NCBI RefSeq assembly: GCF_018141005.1
Contig: NZ_CP046581.1
Coordinates: 62,001 to 126,000 of the forward strand
Source: Erwinia sp. E602
GTDB taxonomy: Bacteria; Pseudomonadota; Gammaproteobacteria; Enterobacterales; Enterobacteriaceae
Length of the DNA stretch: 64,000 nucleotides
Reading direction: 5' to 3'
Both the position numbers and the translations under genes were made by a program. The number at the start of each line of letters is the position of its first letter. Position 1 is the stretch's first letter. Of this stretch, positions 24,773 through 33,542 are shown one piece after another. The notes beneath the pieces are model-generated. The model saw only the letters and a list, made by a program, of their open reading frames with translations, did not search any database and was not told where the DNA came from.

Positions 24773-24863
24773 CTGTCAGCATCGTGACAGGGAAATAACA
24801 TTTTTGTCAGGAAAGGGGCCGGGACGGTTAGTGTTTCTGACAACGCTGTCAGGTAACTGTCAG
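24773..24863. promoter_or_regulatory. Cluster of TGTCAG/CTGACA boxes between hydrolase and response regulator
   Basis: The segment holds CTGTCA-N6-TGACAG (24773-24790), CTGACA-ACGC-TGTCAG (24837-24852) and another CTGTCAG (24857-24863). TGTCAG recurs at 24847 and 24858, one helical turn apart, as expected for an OmpR-type regulator. The CTGACA-N4-TGTCAG form reappears at 27169-27184, before the cupin operon. Confidence 0.55.
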
Positions 24864-24940
24864 CTTTATGTTGGCAATCAGGAGGCAGAATGGTCTCGTT
24901 TAACAGGATCCATGTTCAATTTTCTGAGAATGAGCGATCA

Positions 24941-25066
24941 ATGAAAAGCCAGAATGACCCAACAATGCCAGAGCGACGCAAGCTGCTAGCCGCCGGGGCG
25001 GGTATTGCCGCCGCCTCGCTGATCCCCCACGTAAGGAAGTCCCGTTATGCGCCTGTTATTAGTTGA
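24941..25066 (+). pseudogene. Orphan twin-arginine signal peptide fragment
   Basis: A 41-codon frame from ATG 24941 encodes MKSQNDPTMPERRKLLAAGA followed by GIAAASLIP, an evident Tat/Sec-like export leader with RRKLL. It then runs out of frame and stops inside the response-regulator start. The mature enzyme is absent, so this looks like the stump of a deleted exported oxidoreductase gene whose deletion ended at the regulator's ribosome-binding site (GTAAGGAAG). Confidence 0.55.
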
Positions 25067-25727
25067 AGATGAAGAAAAAACGTCAACCTATCTCAACCGA
25101 GCGTTGAGTGAATCCGGGTTTACGGTAGACGTCTCAGCAGATGGCGCTGAAGGTCTTCATTACGCGCTGGAGTTCGACTACGACGCGATAATCCTTGATG
25201 TGATGTTGCCGGGGATGGATGGCTACCGGGTACTTGAGGGTGTGCGAGCAGCCAAACAGACGCCGGTGCTGATGCTCTCGGCACGGGGTTCGGTCGATGA
25301 GCGCGTTAAAGGTCTTCGTCTTGGCGCAGATGATTATCTGCCCAAGCCCTTTTCGCTTATTGAACTGGTGGCACGTATTCAGGCACTGGTGCGTCGCCGC
25401 GCTACGGATGGCGCAGATATCACCCAGCTGCAAATTCACGATCTGCATCTCGATTTACTGGCTCGCCGGGTATTTCGCACCGGAACGCGACTGGAGCTGA
25501 CCGCGAAAGAGTTTTCCCTGCTGAGCCTTCTGGCCCGACATCAGGGGGAGATCCTGTCAAAGATGATGATTGCTGAGCAGATATGGGACATGAATTTTGA
25601 CAGCGATGCCAACGTGGTTGAAGTCGCCATTAAACGACTTCGAGCCAAAGTGGATGCCCCGTTCGATATCAAACTGCTACATACCGTTCGTGGCATGGGC
25701 TATGTCCTCGAAGTACGGTCCGAATAA
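25047..25727 (+). CDS. OmpR-family two-component response regulator
   Basis: The 226-residue protein has a receiver domain with acidic pocket (E7, D8), phospho-acceptor D51 in LDVMLPGMDG, and K100 in YLPKPF. A winged-helix DNA-binding domain follows (about 130-222: LELTAKEFSLLSLLARHQGEILSKMMIAEQIWD...VVEVAIKRLRAKVD...RGMGYVL). It is closest in pattern to CusR/CopR/HprR-type regulators of metal or oxidative stress. Its stop codon is directly followed by the sensor kinase start. Candidate target boxes lie at 24773-24863 and 27169-27184. Confidence 0.92.
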   Translation: MRLLLVEDEEKTSTYLNRALSESGFTVDVSADGAEGLHYALEFDYDAIILDVMLPGMDGYRVLEGVRAAKQTPVLMLSARGSVDERVKGLRLGADDYLPKPFSLIELVARIQALVRRRATDGADITQLQIHDLHLDLLARRVFRTGTRLELTAKEFSLLSLLARHQGEILSKMMIAEQIWDMNFDSDANVVEVAIKRLRAKVDAPFDIKLLHTVRGMGYVLEVRSE

Positions 25728-27200
25728 ATGAAGGGGATAAGCATGCCTGAGCGTTCCATCTCCGTTCACCTGGCGCTGATGTTTGCCTTATCCGCGCTGC
25801 TGATTGTATCCGTTATCGGTATCCTGCTCAGAAGCTCCTTGCATGACTCTTTGCAAAAGCAGATGCATAACGAACTGTTGTTCCGGGAATCATTAATGAG
25901 TCCGTGGATCACCGCACGAACCTCGGCTGACGGCTGGTCTTTGCTGGCCAATAAATTCACTGTGTTAACCAATTCTGAAGGTGAGCGCGTTCGCTACTGG
26001 ATAGTGAGCGATAACCCGCGCTTCAGCATGGGGGGAACACCACCGGTTGGTGTTCAGTGGTCTTCTTTACAGGAGGGTTTTAATAAAGTGCCCGGCGCAT
26101 CGGAAGGCACATGCTCACTGTTCCTGTTAGTGAAAACCATCCCCGCGAACGGAGAAAGGCCTGAGCTTCGCTATGTGGTTGCCATCGACTCCACGCCGTA
26201 CATGGGCACACTCGATGCGTTCACTCGTACACTGTTGATTATTGTCGCACTGGGCATCGTGATTGTCGCCTTACTGGGATACATCGTCTCAAGGATCGGT
26301 CTTCGTCCCGTTGGGGCTCTCAGTAAACAGGCCCGGCAACTCGCACCGGGTGACCATGGCCAGCGCCTGAATACTCGCGCTTTGCCCGAAGAACTGCAGC
26401 AACTGGCGTCATCCTTTAACGGCGTGTTAGCGCGTCAGGAAATCGCCTGGCGACAGCTCGAAAGCTTTAACGCCGATGTTGCGCATGAACTTCGAACCCC
26501 ACTGACTAACCTGATTGGCCAGACACAGTTAGGGCTATCACGCCGACGCTCGCAGGATGAACTGGAAGAGTTACTGGGTTCAAATCTTGAGGAGCTTGAA
26601 CGTATGACATCGATCGTTAACGACATGCTGTTCCTGTCTCATGCTCACGCGGGTGAACATGCTTCCCAGCTAACGCAGGTGTCCCTGCGGGAAGAAACCC
26701 TGAAAACAGCGGAGTACGTTGAACCCTCTTTTGCTGAAAAACAGCTTTCTCTGGAAGTGGAGGGCGACGTCACCGCGCACATCGACCGACGACTGTTCCA
26801 CCGCTCACTGGCTAATTTACTGGAAAATAGCGCAAGACATTCACCGACCAAAAGTACGGTTACGGTGCAGTTAAGCGAAAAAGGTCATCAGGCTTGTGTT
26901 GAAGTTTCAAACCCTGGCGATCCGATAGCACCAGAGCACTTACACCGGCTTTTCGAGCGGTTCTATCGCGTTGACACATCCCGAGCCAGGAGTGATACCC
27001 ATCATGGGCTGGGCCTGTCGATCGTGCGTGCCGTCGCCATTATGCACAGGGGGGACGTCTTTGCGCGTAGTGAAGGTGGCATCAATACATTTGGCCTCAC
27101 CTTTGCGATACATGCGAATAAAGTGGCGGGTAATGCTCAATCCGGCGCTGAGCCGGGACCCGGGATAACTGACAGAATTGTCAGGGGGGCGTCAGCCTGA
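25728..27200 (+). CDS. Two-component sensor histidine kinase (CusS/HprS-like)
   Basis: A 490-residue membrane kinase. TM1 lies near residues 14-34, a periplasmic sensor loop of about 130 residues follows, and TM2 is at about 168-190. Then come a HAMP domain, the H-box FNADVAHELRTPLTNL (H253), an N-box NLLENSARHSP, and a GLGLSIV G-box; no conserved metal ligand cluster is obvious in the loop. It could start at 25728 or at ATG 25743. It pairs with the regulator at 25047. The neighbouring secreted cupin and hydrolases suggest it senses a periplasmic or redox stress. Confidence 0.9.
   Translation: MKGISMPERSISVHLALMFALSALLIVSVIGILLRSSLHDSLQKQMHNELLFRESLMSPWITARTSADGWSLLANKFTVLTNSEGERVRYWIVSDNPRFSMGGTPPVGVQWSSLQEGFNKVPGASEGTCSLFLLVKTIPANGERPELRYVVAIDSTPYMGTLDAFTRTLLIIVALGIVIVALLGYIVSRIGLRPVGALSKQARQLAPGDHGQRLNTRALPEELQQLASSFNGVLARQEIAWRQLESFNADVAHELRTPLTNLIGQTQLGLSRRRSQDELEELLGSNLEELERMTSIVNDMLFLSHAHAGEHASQLTQVSLREETLKTAEYVEPSFAEKQLSLEVEGDVTAHIDRRLFHRSLANLLENSARHSPTKSTVTVQLSEKGHQACVEVSNPGDPIAPEHLHRLFERFYRVDTSRARSDTHHGLGLSIVRAVAIMHRGDVFARSEGGINTFGLTFAIHANKVAGNAQSGAEPGPGITDRIVRGASA
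27169..27184. promoter_or_regulatory. CTGACA-N4-TGTCAG box before the cupin operon
   Basis: The same spaced dyad seen at 24837-24852 occurs inside the last codons of the kinase gene, about 80 bases before the cupin start. It suggests that the response regulator also drives the cupin/CMD transcript. Confidence 0.5.
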
Positions 27201-27265
27201 CGTCATTACCCTCTCGATAAAATCATCGCAGGCAATCCGCCTCTTCAATGATAAGGACGCTTTGC

Positions 27266-27745
27266 ATGATCGGACATTTACGTTACCTCGGGCTGTTACT
27301 GCCCTTCTTCACCTTTTCATCCTGGGCTGCGGAGCAAAATCCCGTTGTCCATATTGCCCTCGCCGGAAGTCAGAACGCGGTGTATGGGTCAGCGGAGAAT
27401 TTTACCGGTCGCGTCAGGGTTGATCCTCTCTTCAAGCCTGATAACGAAATTAGCGTTTCCGGCGCTTATGTCACCTTTGAACCCGGCGCTCGTTCCGCCT
27501 GGCATACACATCCGGCAGGTCAGCGGCTGATTGTGACCTCTGGTGTTGGACTCACCCAACAGGAAGGCCAGCCGGTGCAGGTCATCCGCGCGGGTGACGT
27601 TGTCTCTTGCCCGGCGGGCGTCAAACACTGGCACGGAGCAGCACCCGGCAGCGCGATGACGCATCTGGCGATAACCGGGATTGTGGATGGTAAAAGCGTT
27701 AACTGGAAGGAGTTAGTGACAGATGAACAATATCACGCTCATTAA
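27266..27745 (+). CDS. Exported cupin-domain protein
   Basis: The 159-residue product has a signal peptide (MIGHLRYLGLLLPFFTFSSWAA) and one cupin barrel. Metal-binding histidines appear in AWHTHPAGQ and CPAGVKHWHGA, the usual two motifs (G(X)5HXH and G(X)5PXG(X)2H). Periplasmic cupins next to carboxymuconolactone-decarboxylase-like proteins are common and often annotated as oxidoreductase partners, but the substrate is unknown. The ATG at 27266 has AAGGA (27253-27257); an earlier ATG at 27248 exists. The next gene begins inside its 3' end. Confidence 0.85.
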   Translation: MIGHLRYLGLLLPFFTFSSWAAEQNPVVHIALAGSQNAVYGSAENFTGRVRVDPLFKPDNEISVSGAYVTFEPGARSAWHTHPAGQRLIVTSGVGLTQQEGQPVQVIRAGDVVSCPAGVKHWHGAAPGSAMTHLAITGIVDGKSVNWKELVTDEQYHAH

Positions 27746-28495
27746 GGCATTAACGGCAGCGGTACTGCTGACGTTTGGTTTTAGTCTCTCGGCAAATGCT
27801 GCGCCCGCCAATAAAGGAACCTCAGAAATGAACCGCGAACAAACCGTTTCCGATACGCTGTCGGTTCGCCAGCAGGCCATCCCGTTGATTGCGGCATCGA
27901 TGGCCAGCAGTCAGATGGATAAGCTGAATGCAGCACTGAATCAGGGGCTTGATGCAGGGCTCACCATAAATGAAACCAAAGAGATTCTCGTCCAGCTCTA
28001 TGCCTATACGGGCTTCCCTCGTAGCCTGAACGCACTTAATGAACTCATGAAGGTGGCCAGTGCACGTAAACAACGTGGCATCAAGGATGTTGAGGGAAAA
28101 GAACCGATCGCCCCAATCCCTGTCGGGATGAGCTTCGTCGTGTCGGCACCGCAAACCAGACGAAAATCTCAGGCGCTCCCGTCCAGGGACCTCTGTTTGA
28201 TTTTGCCCCGGTCATTAATCAGTTCCTGCAAACGCATCTGTTCGGCGACATTTTCGCTCGCGATAACCTCGACTGGCAAAGCCGCGAGCTGGCAACGGTT
28301 GGCGCATTAGCGGCAACACCTGGGGTTGAAGCCCAGCTGTTATCGCATACGCGAGCCAGCATGCGTGTCGGCCTGACGGCAGCGCAGCTGCGCCAGCTGG
28401 CACAGGTTCTGCGTGAACATGGCGAAAGTGATGCAGCAACGCGAGCTGAAAAGGCACTGCAACAGGCGCTCGCAAACAATACTCACGGTGGCTAA
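27723..28495 (+). pseudogene. Frameshifted exported carboxymuconolactone-decarboxylase family gene
   Basis: The first frame gives a signal peptide and an AhpD/CMD-like domain (VRQQAIPLIAASMAS..., NETKEILVQLYAYTGFPRSLNALNELM). The match is lost at the GGG at 28125-28127; continuing one base over gives a second CMD repeat (DELRRVGTANQT..., LDWQSRELATVGALAATPG...) to the TAA at 28493. A single missing G restores the full two-domain protein of about 256 residues. This may be a true pseudogene or a sequencing error. It starts 23 bases inside the cupin gene, with GGAAGGAG upstream. Confidence 0.8.
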
Positions 28496-28504
28496 GGTAA
28501 AGGA

Positions 28505-28633
28505 GACAGCGACGACATCCTTGCCGGACTCGCCCCAACTGCGCGCCGGGAAAAACTGCTGGTCCTTGAATGCGACCAGGAGCGAAGAACTACAGAAAAG
28601 GTAAACAGTTGGTTAGAAACGATACGTAGTTAA
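28505..28633 (+). pseudogene. C-terminal gene scrap, flavodoxin-like
   Basis: Directly past the CMD stop, in the same frame and after an intact AAAGGAGA ribosome-binding site, 42 codons read DSDDILAGLAPTARREKLLV and end in KVNSWLETIRS. The pattern resembles the C-terminus of flavodoxin-like proteins, but no start codon is present. It looks like an operon gene whose body has been deleted. Confidence 0.4.
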
Positions 28634-28740
28634 TCATCCGCATTCATGAGTCTGCCAGATAAGGGCAATCAGGGGTGCTCAAGAATTAACGCTGACAGCT
28701 CAGATATGATTGAACAGCAAACATAACAGAGGATGTAATC

Positions 28741-29805
28741 TTGAAGACAATCTTAAAAACGCTGGCCATCTGCGTAATGGCGGGTGGCCTGATGGCTCAG
28801 TCGGTATATGCCGAGCCGCTGGTCATTCAGGAACAGGGAAGCTTTTCTGCGGGTGGCACTATCATCACCGCACCAGGAACATTTGACGCGAAAAAGCCGC
28901 TGGACTCTGCTGGCCAAACCTACCATGGCGATCATGCGTCTGTGTTCTACCAAATCCCGGAGAATCCGCATAAATACCCTATCGTCATGCTGCACGGCGC
29001 AGGTCAGTTCTCCCGTACCTGGGAAAGCACCCCGGATGGTCGCGAAGGTTTCCAGAACATATTCCTGCGTCGCGGGTTCTCAACCTATCTTGTCGATCAG
29101 CCACGCCGGGGCAGCGCCGGGCGCACTACTGTAGAAGGTACGGTTACGCCTAAACCGGATGAACAGATGTGGTTCAACCAGTTCCGCGTTGGCGTGTGGC
29201 CAGAGTATTTTAAAGGTGTTCAGTTCTCTCACGACAAAGAAGCGCTGAACCAGTATTTCCGTCAGATGACCCCGAATACCGGGCCGTTTGATATCAATGT
29301 TATCTCTGATGCAATGTCCGCCGTAGTGGATAAATCCGGCCCGGCGATCCTCTTCACCCACTCTCAGGGTGGCGGACCAGGCTGGTACACGGCGATGAAA
29401 AACGACAAGGTCAAAGCCATTGTCGCCTTTGAGCCTGGCAGCAGCTTTGTCTTCCCGGAAAAAGAACTTCCTGCCCCTATGCCAAGCGCGTTCGATACGC
29501 TGAAGGGCGAGCCTGTGCCAATGGAGCAGTTTATGGCACTGACCAAAATCCCGATTCTGATCATTTACGGCGATAACATCCCGGATAAACCTGTCGCCAT
29601 GCCTGCACAGGACAGCTGGCGCGTACGTCTGGCAATGGCACGGGAGTGGCGTGACGTGGTGAACAAGCATGGCGGAGACGTCACTGTGACTCATCTGCCT
29701 GAAGTGGGAATCAGAGGGAACACCCACTTTCCGTTCTCTGACCTCAATAATGTGCAGATTGCCGATTTGGTGAGTAAATTCATGAAGGAAAAAGACCTGC
29801 AATAG
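28741..29805 (+). CDS. Exported alpha/beta hydrolase (esterase)
   Basis: The 354-residue precursor has a signal peptide (KTILKTLAICVMAGGLMAQSVYA) and a serine-hydrolase fold: IVMLHGAGQFSRTW (oxyanion), FTHSQGGGPGW (nucleophile Ser), IIYGDNIPDK (acid region) and GNTHFPFSDLNN (His). It resembles secreted esterases of about 350 residues found beside cupin/CMD genes. The start is a TTG at 28741, with GAGG about ten bases upstream; no in-frame ATG fits the signal peptide better. A 14-bp hairpin follows the gene at 29815. Confidence 0.82.
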   Translation: MKTILKTLAICVMAGGLMAQSVYAEPLVIQEQGSFSAGGTIITAPGTFDAKKPLDSAGQTYHGDHASVFYQIPENPHKYPIVMLHGAGQFSRTWESTPDGREGFQNIFLRRGFSTYLVDQPRRGSAGRTTVEGTVTPKPDEQMWFNQFRVGVWPEYFKGVQFSHDKEALNQYFRQMTPNTGPFDINVISDAMSAVVDKSGPAILFTHSQGGGPGWYTAMKNDKVKAIVAFEPGSSFVFPEKELPAPMPSAFDTLKGEPVPMEQFMALTKIPILIIYGDNIPDKPVAMPAQDSWRVRLAMAREWRDVVNKHGGDVTVTHLPEVGIRGNTHFPFSDLNNVQIADLVSKFMKEKDLQ

Positions 29806-29814
29806 GAAGAGCCA

Positions 29815-29846
29815 GTATTGAGCCTTCATTATTGAAGGTTCAATAC
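29815..29846 (+). terminator. Long hairpin after the esterase gene
   Basis: GTATTGAGCCTTCA (29815-29828) pairs with 29833-29846 with a single G-U wobble and a TTAT loop. It lies ten bases past the stop. The downstream tract is A-rich rather than U-rich, so termination may be partial. Confidence 0.5.
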
Positions 29847-30002
29847 AAACATCATCTTTATGAAAATAAAGTGGCCTAATCCTGCCGGAAAAAGGTGTTG
29901 AATATGGCGGTTTACTTTGCGCACAAAGCAGACCGTCAGCCCTGCAAAGATTAATGAATACACCTAATAAACCCTAGTGAACTATCCCCTCTGATAGAAT
30001 AA

Positions 30003-31137
<1,135 letters not shown>

Positions 31138-32406
31138 TTAAAGGATCAGCACGCAGCGAAAATCATTAACGTTGGTCAGCGTCGGCCCGGTGATCACCGC
31201 ATCCCCCAGCGCGCCGAAAAAGCCGTGGCCGTCGTTGTTGTCCAGCGCCGCGCGCGGTGCGATGCCCTGGTCACGGGCACGCTGCAGCGTGTCCGGTGCC
31301 AGAAAAGCGCCGGCAATCTCCTCCTGCCCGTCCACCCCGTCGGTATCGCCGGCCAGCGCCCAGACCCGCTCTGCGCCGTCCAGCGCCAGCCCCAGCGACA
31401 GCAGAAACTCGACGTTGCGCCCGCCGCGACCGCTGCCGCGCACGGTGACGGTGGTTTCGCCGCCGGAGAGCAGCAGGCAGGGCTTGCTGAACGGCTGACC
31501 GTGGCTCGCCACCTGCAGGGCGACAGCCGCCATTACCTTACCCACGTCGCGCGCCTCGCCCTCAATTCGGTCGCTGAGGATATGTGCCGTGATACCCTGC
31601 TCCGCTGCGATTTTCGCCGCTGCCTCCAGCGCCATTTGCGGCGTGGAAATCAGATGCACCTCATTCCTCGCCAGCCGCGCATCGCCCGGTTTGATGCTTT
31701 CAGCTTCCCCACTCTCCAGCCGGCGGCGGGCGGCAGCCGGTACGCTGATTTGGTAGCGTTCAAGGATGGCGAGCACATCGGCGCAGCTGCTGGCATCGCC
31801 CACCGTCGGACCGGAGGCGATATCGGCCGGATCGTCGCCCGGCACGTCGGAGATCAGCAGGGTAATCACCTTCGCCGGGTAACAGGCCGCGGCCAGCCGC
31901 CCGCCCTTGATGGCGGAGAGATGGCGGCGCACCAGGTTCATCTCGCTGATGGTGGCACCGGAGCGCAGCAGGTCGCGGTTGATCTGCTGTTTGTCCGCCA
32001 GGGCTATGCCCTCCAGCGGCAGCGGCAGCAGCGACGAGCCTCCGCCGGAGATCAGGCACAGCACGGTGTCCTGCTCGCCCAGCCCCTGCGCCAGTGCCAG
32101 CATACGCTCAGCTGCCTGCAAACCCGCTTCATCCGGCACCGGATGCGCCGCCTCCACTATCTCTACCGCGCGGCAGGGCACGCTGTAGCCGTAACGCGTG
32201 ACCACCAGCCCGCTGAGTTCGCCCTGCCAGTGATCCTCTACCGCCCGCGCCATCGCCGCAGAGGCTTTGCCCGCACCCAGAACCACCAGGCGGCCAGTGC
32301 GATCGGCGGGAAGAAACTGCGGGATGGTATGCTGCGGCTGAGCGGATTCAATCGCTGCCAGGAACATCTGCTGTAGCAGCGCGCGTGGGGAAAACGAGTT
32401 ATTCAT
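31138..32406 (-). CDS. Glycerate 2-kinase (MOFRL family)
   Basis: The 422-residue protein has the two-domain GckA/TtuD architecture: an N-terminal DUF4147 domain with VVLGAGKASAAMA and CLISGGGSSLLPLP, the GGRLAAACYPAKVITLLISDVPGDDPADIASGPTVGD block, and a C-terminal MOFRL domain with LLSGGETTVTVRGSGRGGRN. It phosphorylates D-glycerate to 2-phosphoglycerate; older annotations call it hydroxypyruvate reductase. It lies next to a TetR regulator and a sugar-catabolic operon, so it may receive glycerate from that pathway. A short dyad (32429-32447, AGACCG/CGGTCT) lies upstream. Confidence 0.9.
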   Translation of the reverse strand: MNNSFSPRALLQQMFLAAIESAQPQHTIPQFLPADRTGRLVVLGAGKASAAMARAVEDHWQGELSGLVVTRYGYSVPCRAVEIVEAAHPVPDEAGLQAAERMLALAQGLGEQDTVLCLISGGGSSLLPLPLEGIALADKQQINRDLLRSGATISEMNLVRRHLSAIKGGRLAAACYPAKVITLLISDVPGDDPADIASGPTVGDASSCADVLAILERYQISVPAAARRRLESGEAESIKPGDARLARNEVHLISTPQMALEAAAKIAAEQGITAHILSDRIEGEARDVGKVMAAVALQVASHGQPFSKPCLLLSGGETTVTVRGSGRGGRNVEFLLSLGLALDGAERVWALAGDTDGVDGQEEIAGAFLAPDTLQRARDQGIAPRAALDNNDGHGFFGALGDAVITGPTLTNVNDFRCVLIL

Positions 32407-32636
32407 GCTTCACCTGTTAATCGTCAGAAGACCGCCGGAGACGGTCTGGTCAGTCTACGGCCCACAGCGAGGCTCAGCGGTCTGCACCGCCTGAGTCAGT
32501 GACACTGTCACAACGCCCGGGCCAGCATGTGCATTGCATCGTATTCGGGTCGGGTATTTCGCAGCGGGTGTCCACACCGGCGGACAGCCCGGAAATGGGG
32601 CCAGGCCGCCACAGCATCAGCTGTGGCAAACGCACA

Positions 32637-33272
32637 TCACGGCCTGATCCACGCTGCAACACACTCTTTCATCACCCGCAGATGTTCATCCAGCGCGGAC
32701 TGCTCACCCAGATCGGTCTGGTAGATAATCGACAGCGTGGACTGGTTAATCAGATAAAAGAAACCCAGCGCAGAAATCGTGATATTCAGCTGCATGGCAG
32801 CGATATTGCTGCGCACGTTGTTTTCGCGCCAGCCGCGCTCCAGCAGCCCCTGAGTGATGTCGATCCAGCTTCTGTTCAGCTCCACCGGGCTGTCCAGCCC
32901 CTGCAGGTGGCGGGCCTTCAGCTGGTTTTCGCTGTTGAGCAGGCGGATAAACTCGGGGTTCTTCAGATAGTAGTGCCAGGTGAAATCCACCAGCTGCAGA
33001 ATCGCCTCATTCGCCGGAAAACGGTCGAGATCCAGCGCCGCTTCCTGCTGGCGTTTATCGCGGTAGGCTTCTTCCAGTACCCGGGTAAAGAGCTGGTCTT
33101 TGTTAACGAAGTAGTAGTAGATCAGCTGCTTATTGGCCTGCGCCCGTTCGGCAATACTGTCCACGCGGGCACCGTCAAAGCCCTTCTCGGCGAATTCAGC
33201 ACGCGCCGCCTGCAGGATGCGGCTCTGCTTGTCTGCCACATCGTTCTTATCCTTAACCATCCTGTTAGCCAC
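32637..33272 (-). CDS. TetR-family transcriptional regulator
   Basis: The 211-residue protein has a TetR HTH at about residues 18-60 (ILQAARAEFAEKGFDGARVDSIAERAQANKQLIYYYFVNKDQLF) and a helical ligand domain. The sequence style is RutR-like. It may start at GTG 33272, which has GGGGG at a good distance, or at ATG 33260. It is divergent from the dehydrogenase-isomerase-MFS-DUF993 operon. Two related dyads in the intergenic region (33354-33370, 33422-33437) are likely operators, so it probably represses that operon and itself. Confidence 0.88.
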   Translation of the reverse strand: MANRMVKDKNDVADKQSRILQAARAEFAEKGFDGARVDSIAERAQANKQLIYYYFVNKDQLFTRVLEEAYRDKRQQEAALDLDRFPANEAILQLVDFTWHYYLKNPEFIRLLNSENQLKARHLQGLDSPVELNRSWIDITQGLLERGWRENNVRSNIAAMQLNITISALGFFYLINQSTLSIIYQTDLGEQSALDEHLRVMKECVAAWIRP

Positions 33273-33353
33273 AGCTGTTCCCCCTCCGGGTTCGCGTACT
33301 TTTTCGCAAGTATAGCGTCAGAACTGACGATGAAAACGGATAAAAATAATTTT

Positions 33354-33370
33354 CAACTAACTAGTTGGTT
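33354..33370. promoter_or_regulatory. TetR operator candidate 1
   Basis: CAACTA-AC-TAGTTG (33354-33367) is a perfect dyad within AACTAACTAGTTGGTT. The submotif AACTAGTTGGTT (33359-33370) matches AACCGGTTAGTT of the second site at 9 of 12 positions. Confidence 0.55.
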
Positions 33371-33421
33371 ATGTGAATCCGATCACCCCAGGCGGTGAAT
33401 TATCGACCTATAGTGATTTCA

Positions 33422-33437
33422 TCAACCGGTTAGTTGA
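33422..33437. promoter_or_regulatory. TetR operator candidate 2
   Basis: TCAAC-CGGTTA-GTTGA is a 16-bp dyad 69 bp from the first. It lies between the regulator and the operon start and could cover the operon promoter. Confidence 0.55.
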
Positions 33438-33542
33438 AATCAGTATCTGCCCTTTCAGCCCGGTTGTCCCTGTTGATTCTCTGAAATTCCGCGGCCGGTC
33501 ACAGCGGCCCCGGCACACTAAACATATCGCGAGGTGAAAGTA

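Noticed and set aside
24633..24944. A 103-codon forward frame in the hydrolase/response-regulator gap
   Set aside because: It is antisense to the hydrolase leader and covers the regulatory boxes; no domain is visible.
33534..33542. GTG start three codons before the chosen start of the Gfo/Idh/MocA gene
   Set aside because: The GTG is part of the GAGGTG ribosome-binding region; the ATG at 33543 fits better.
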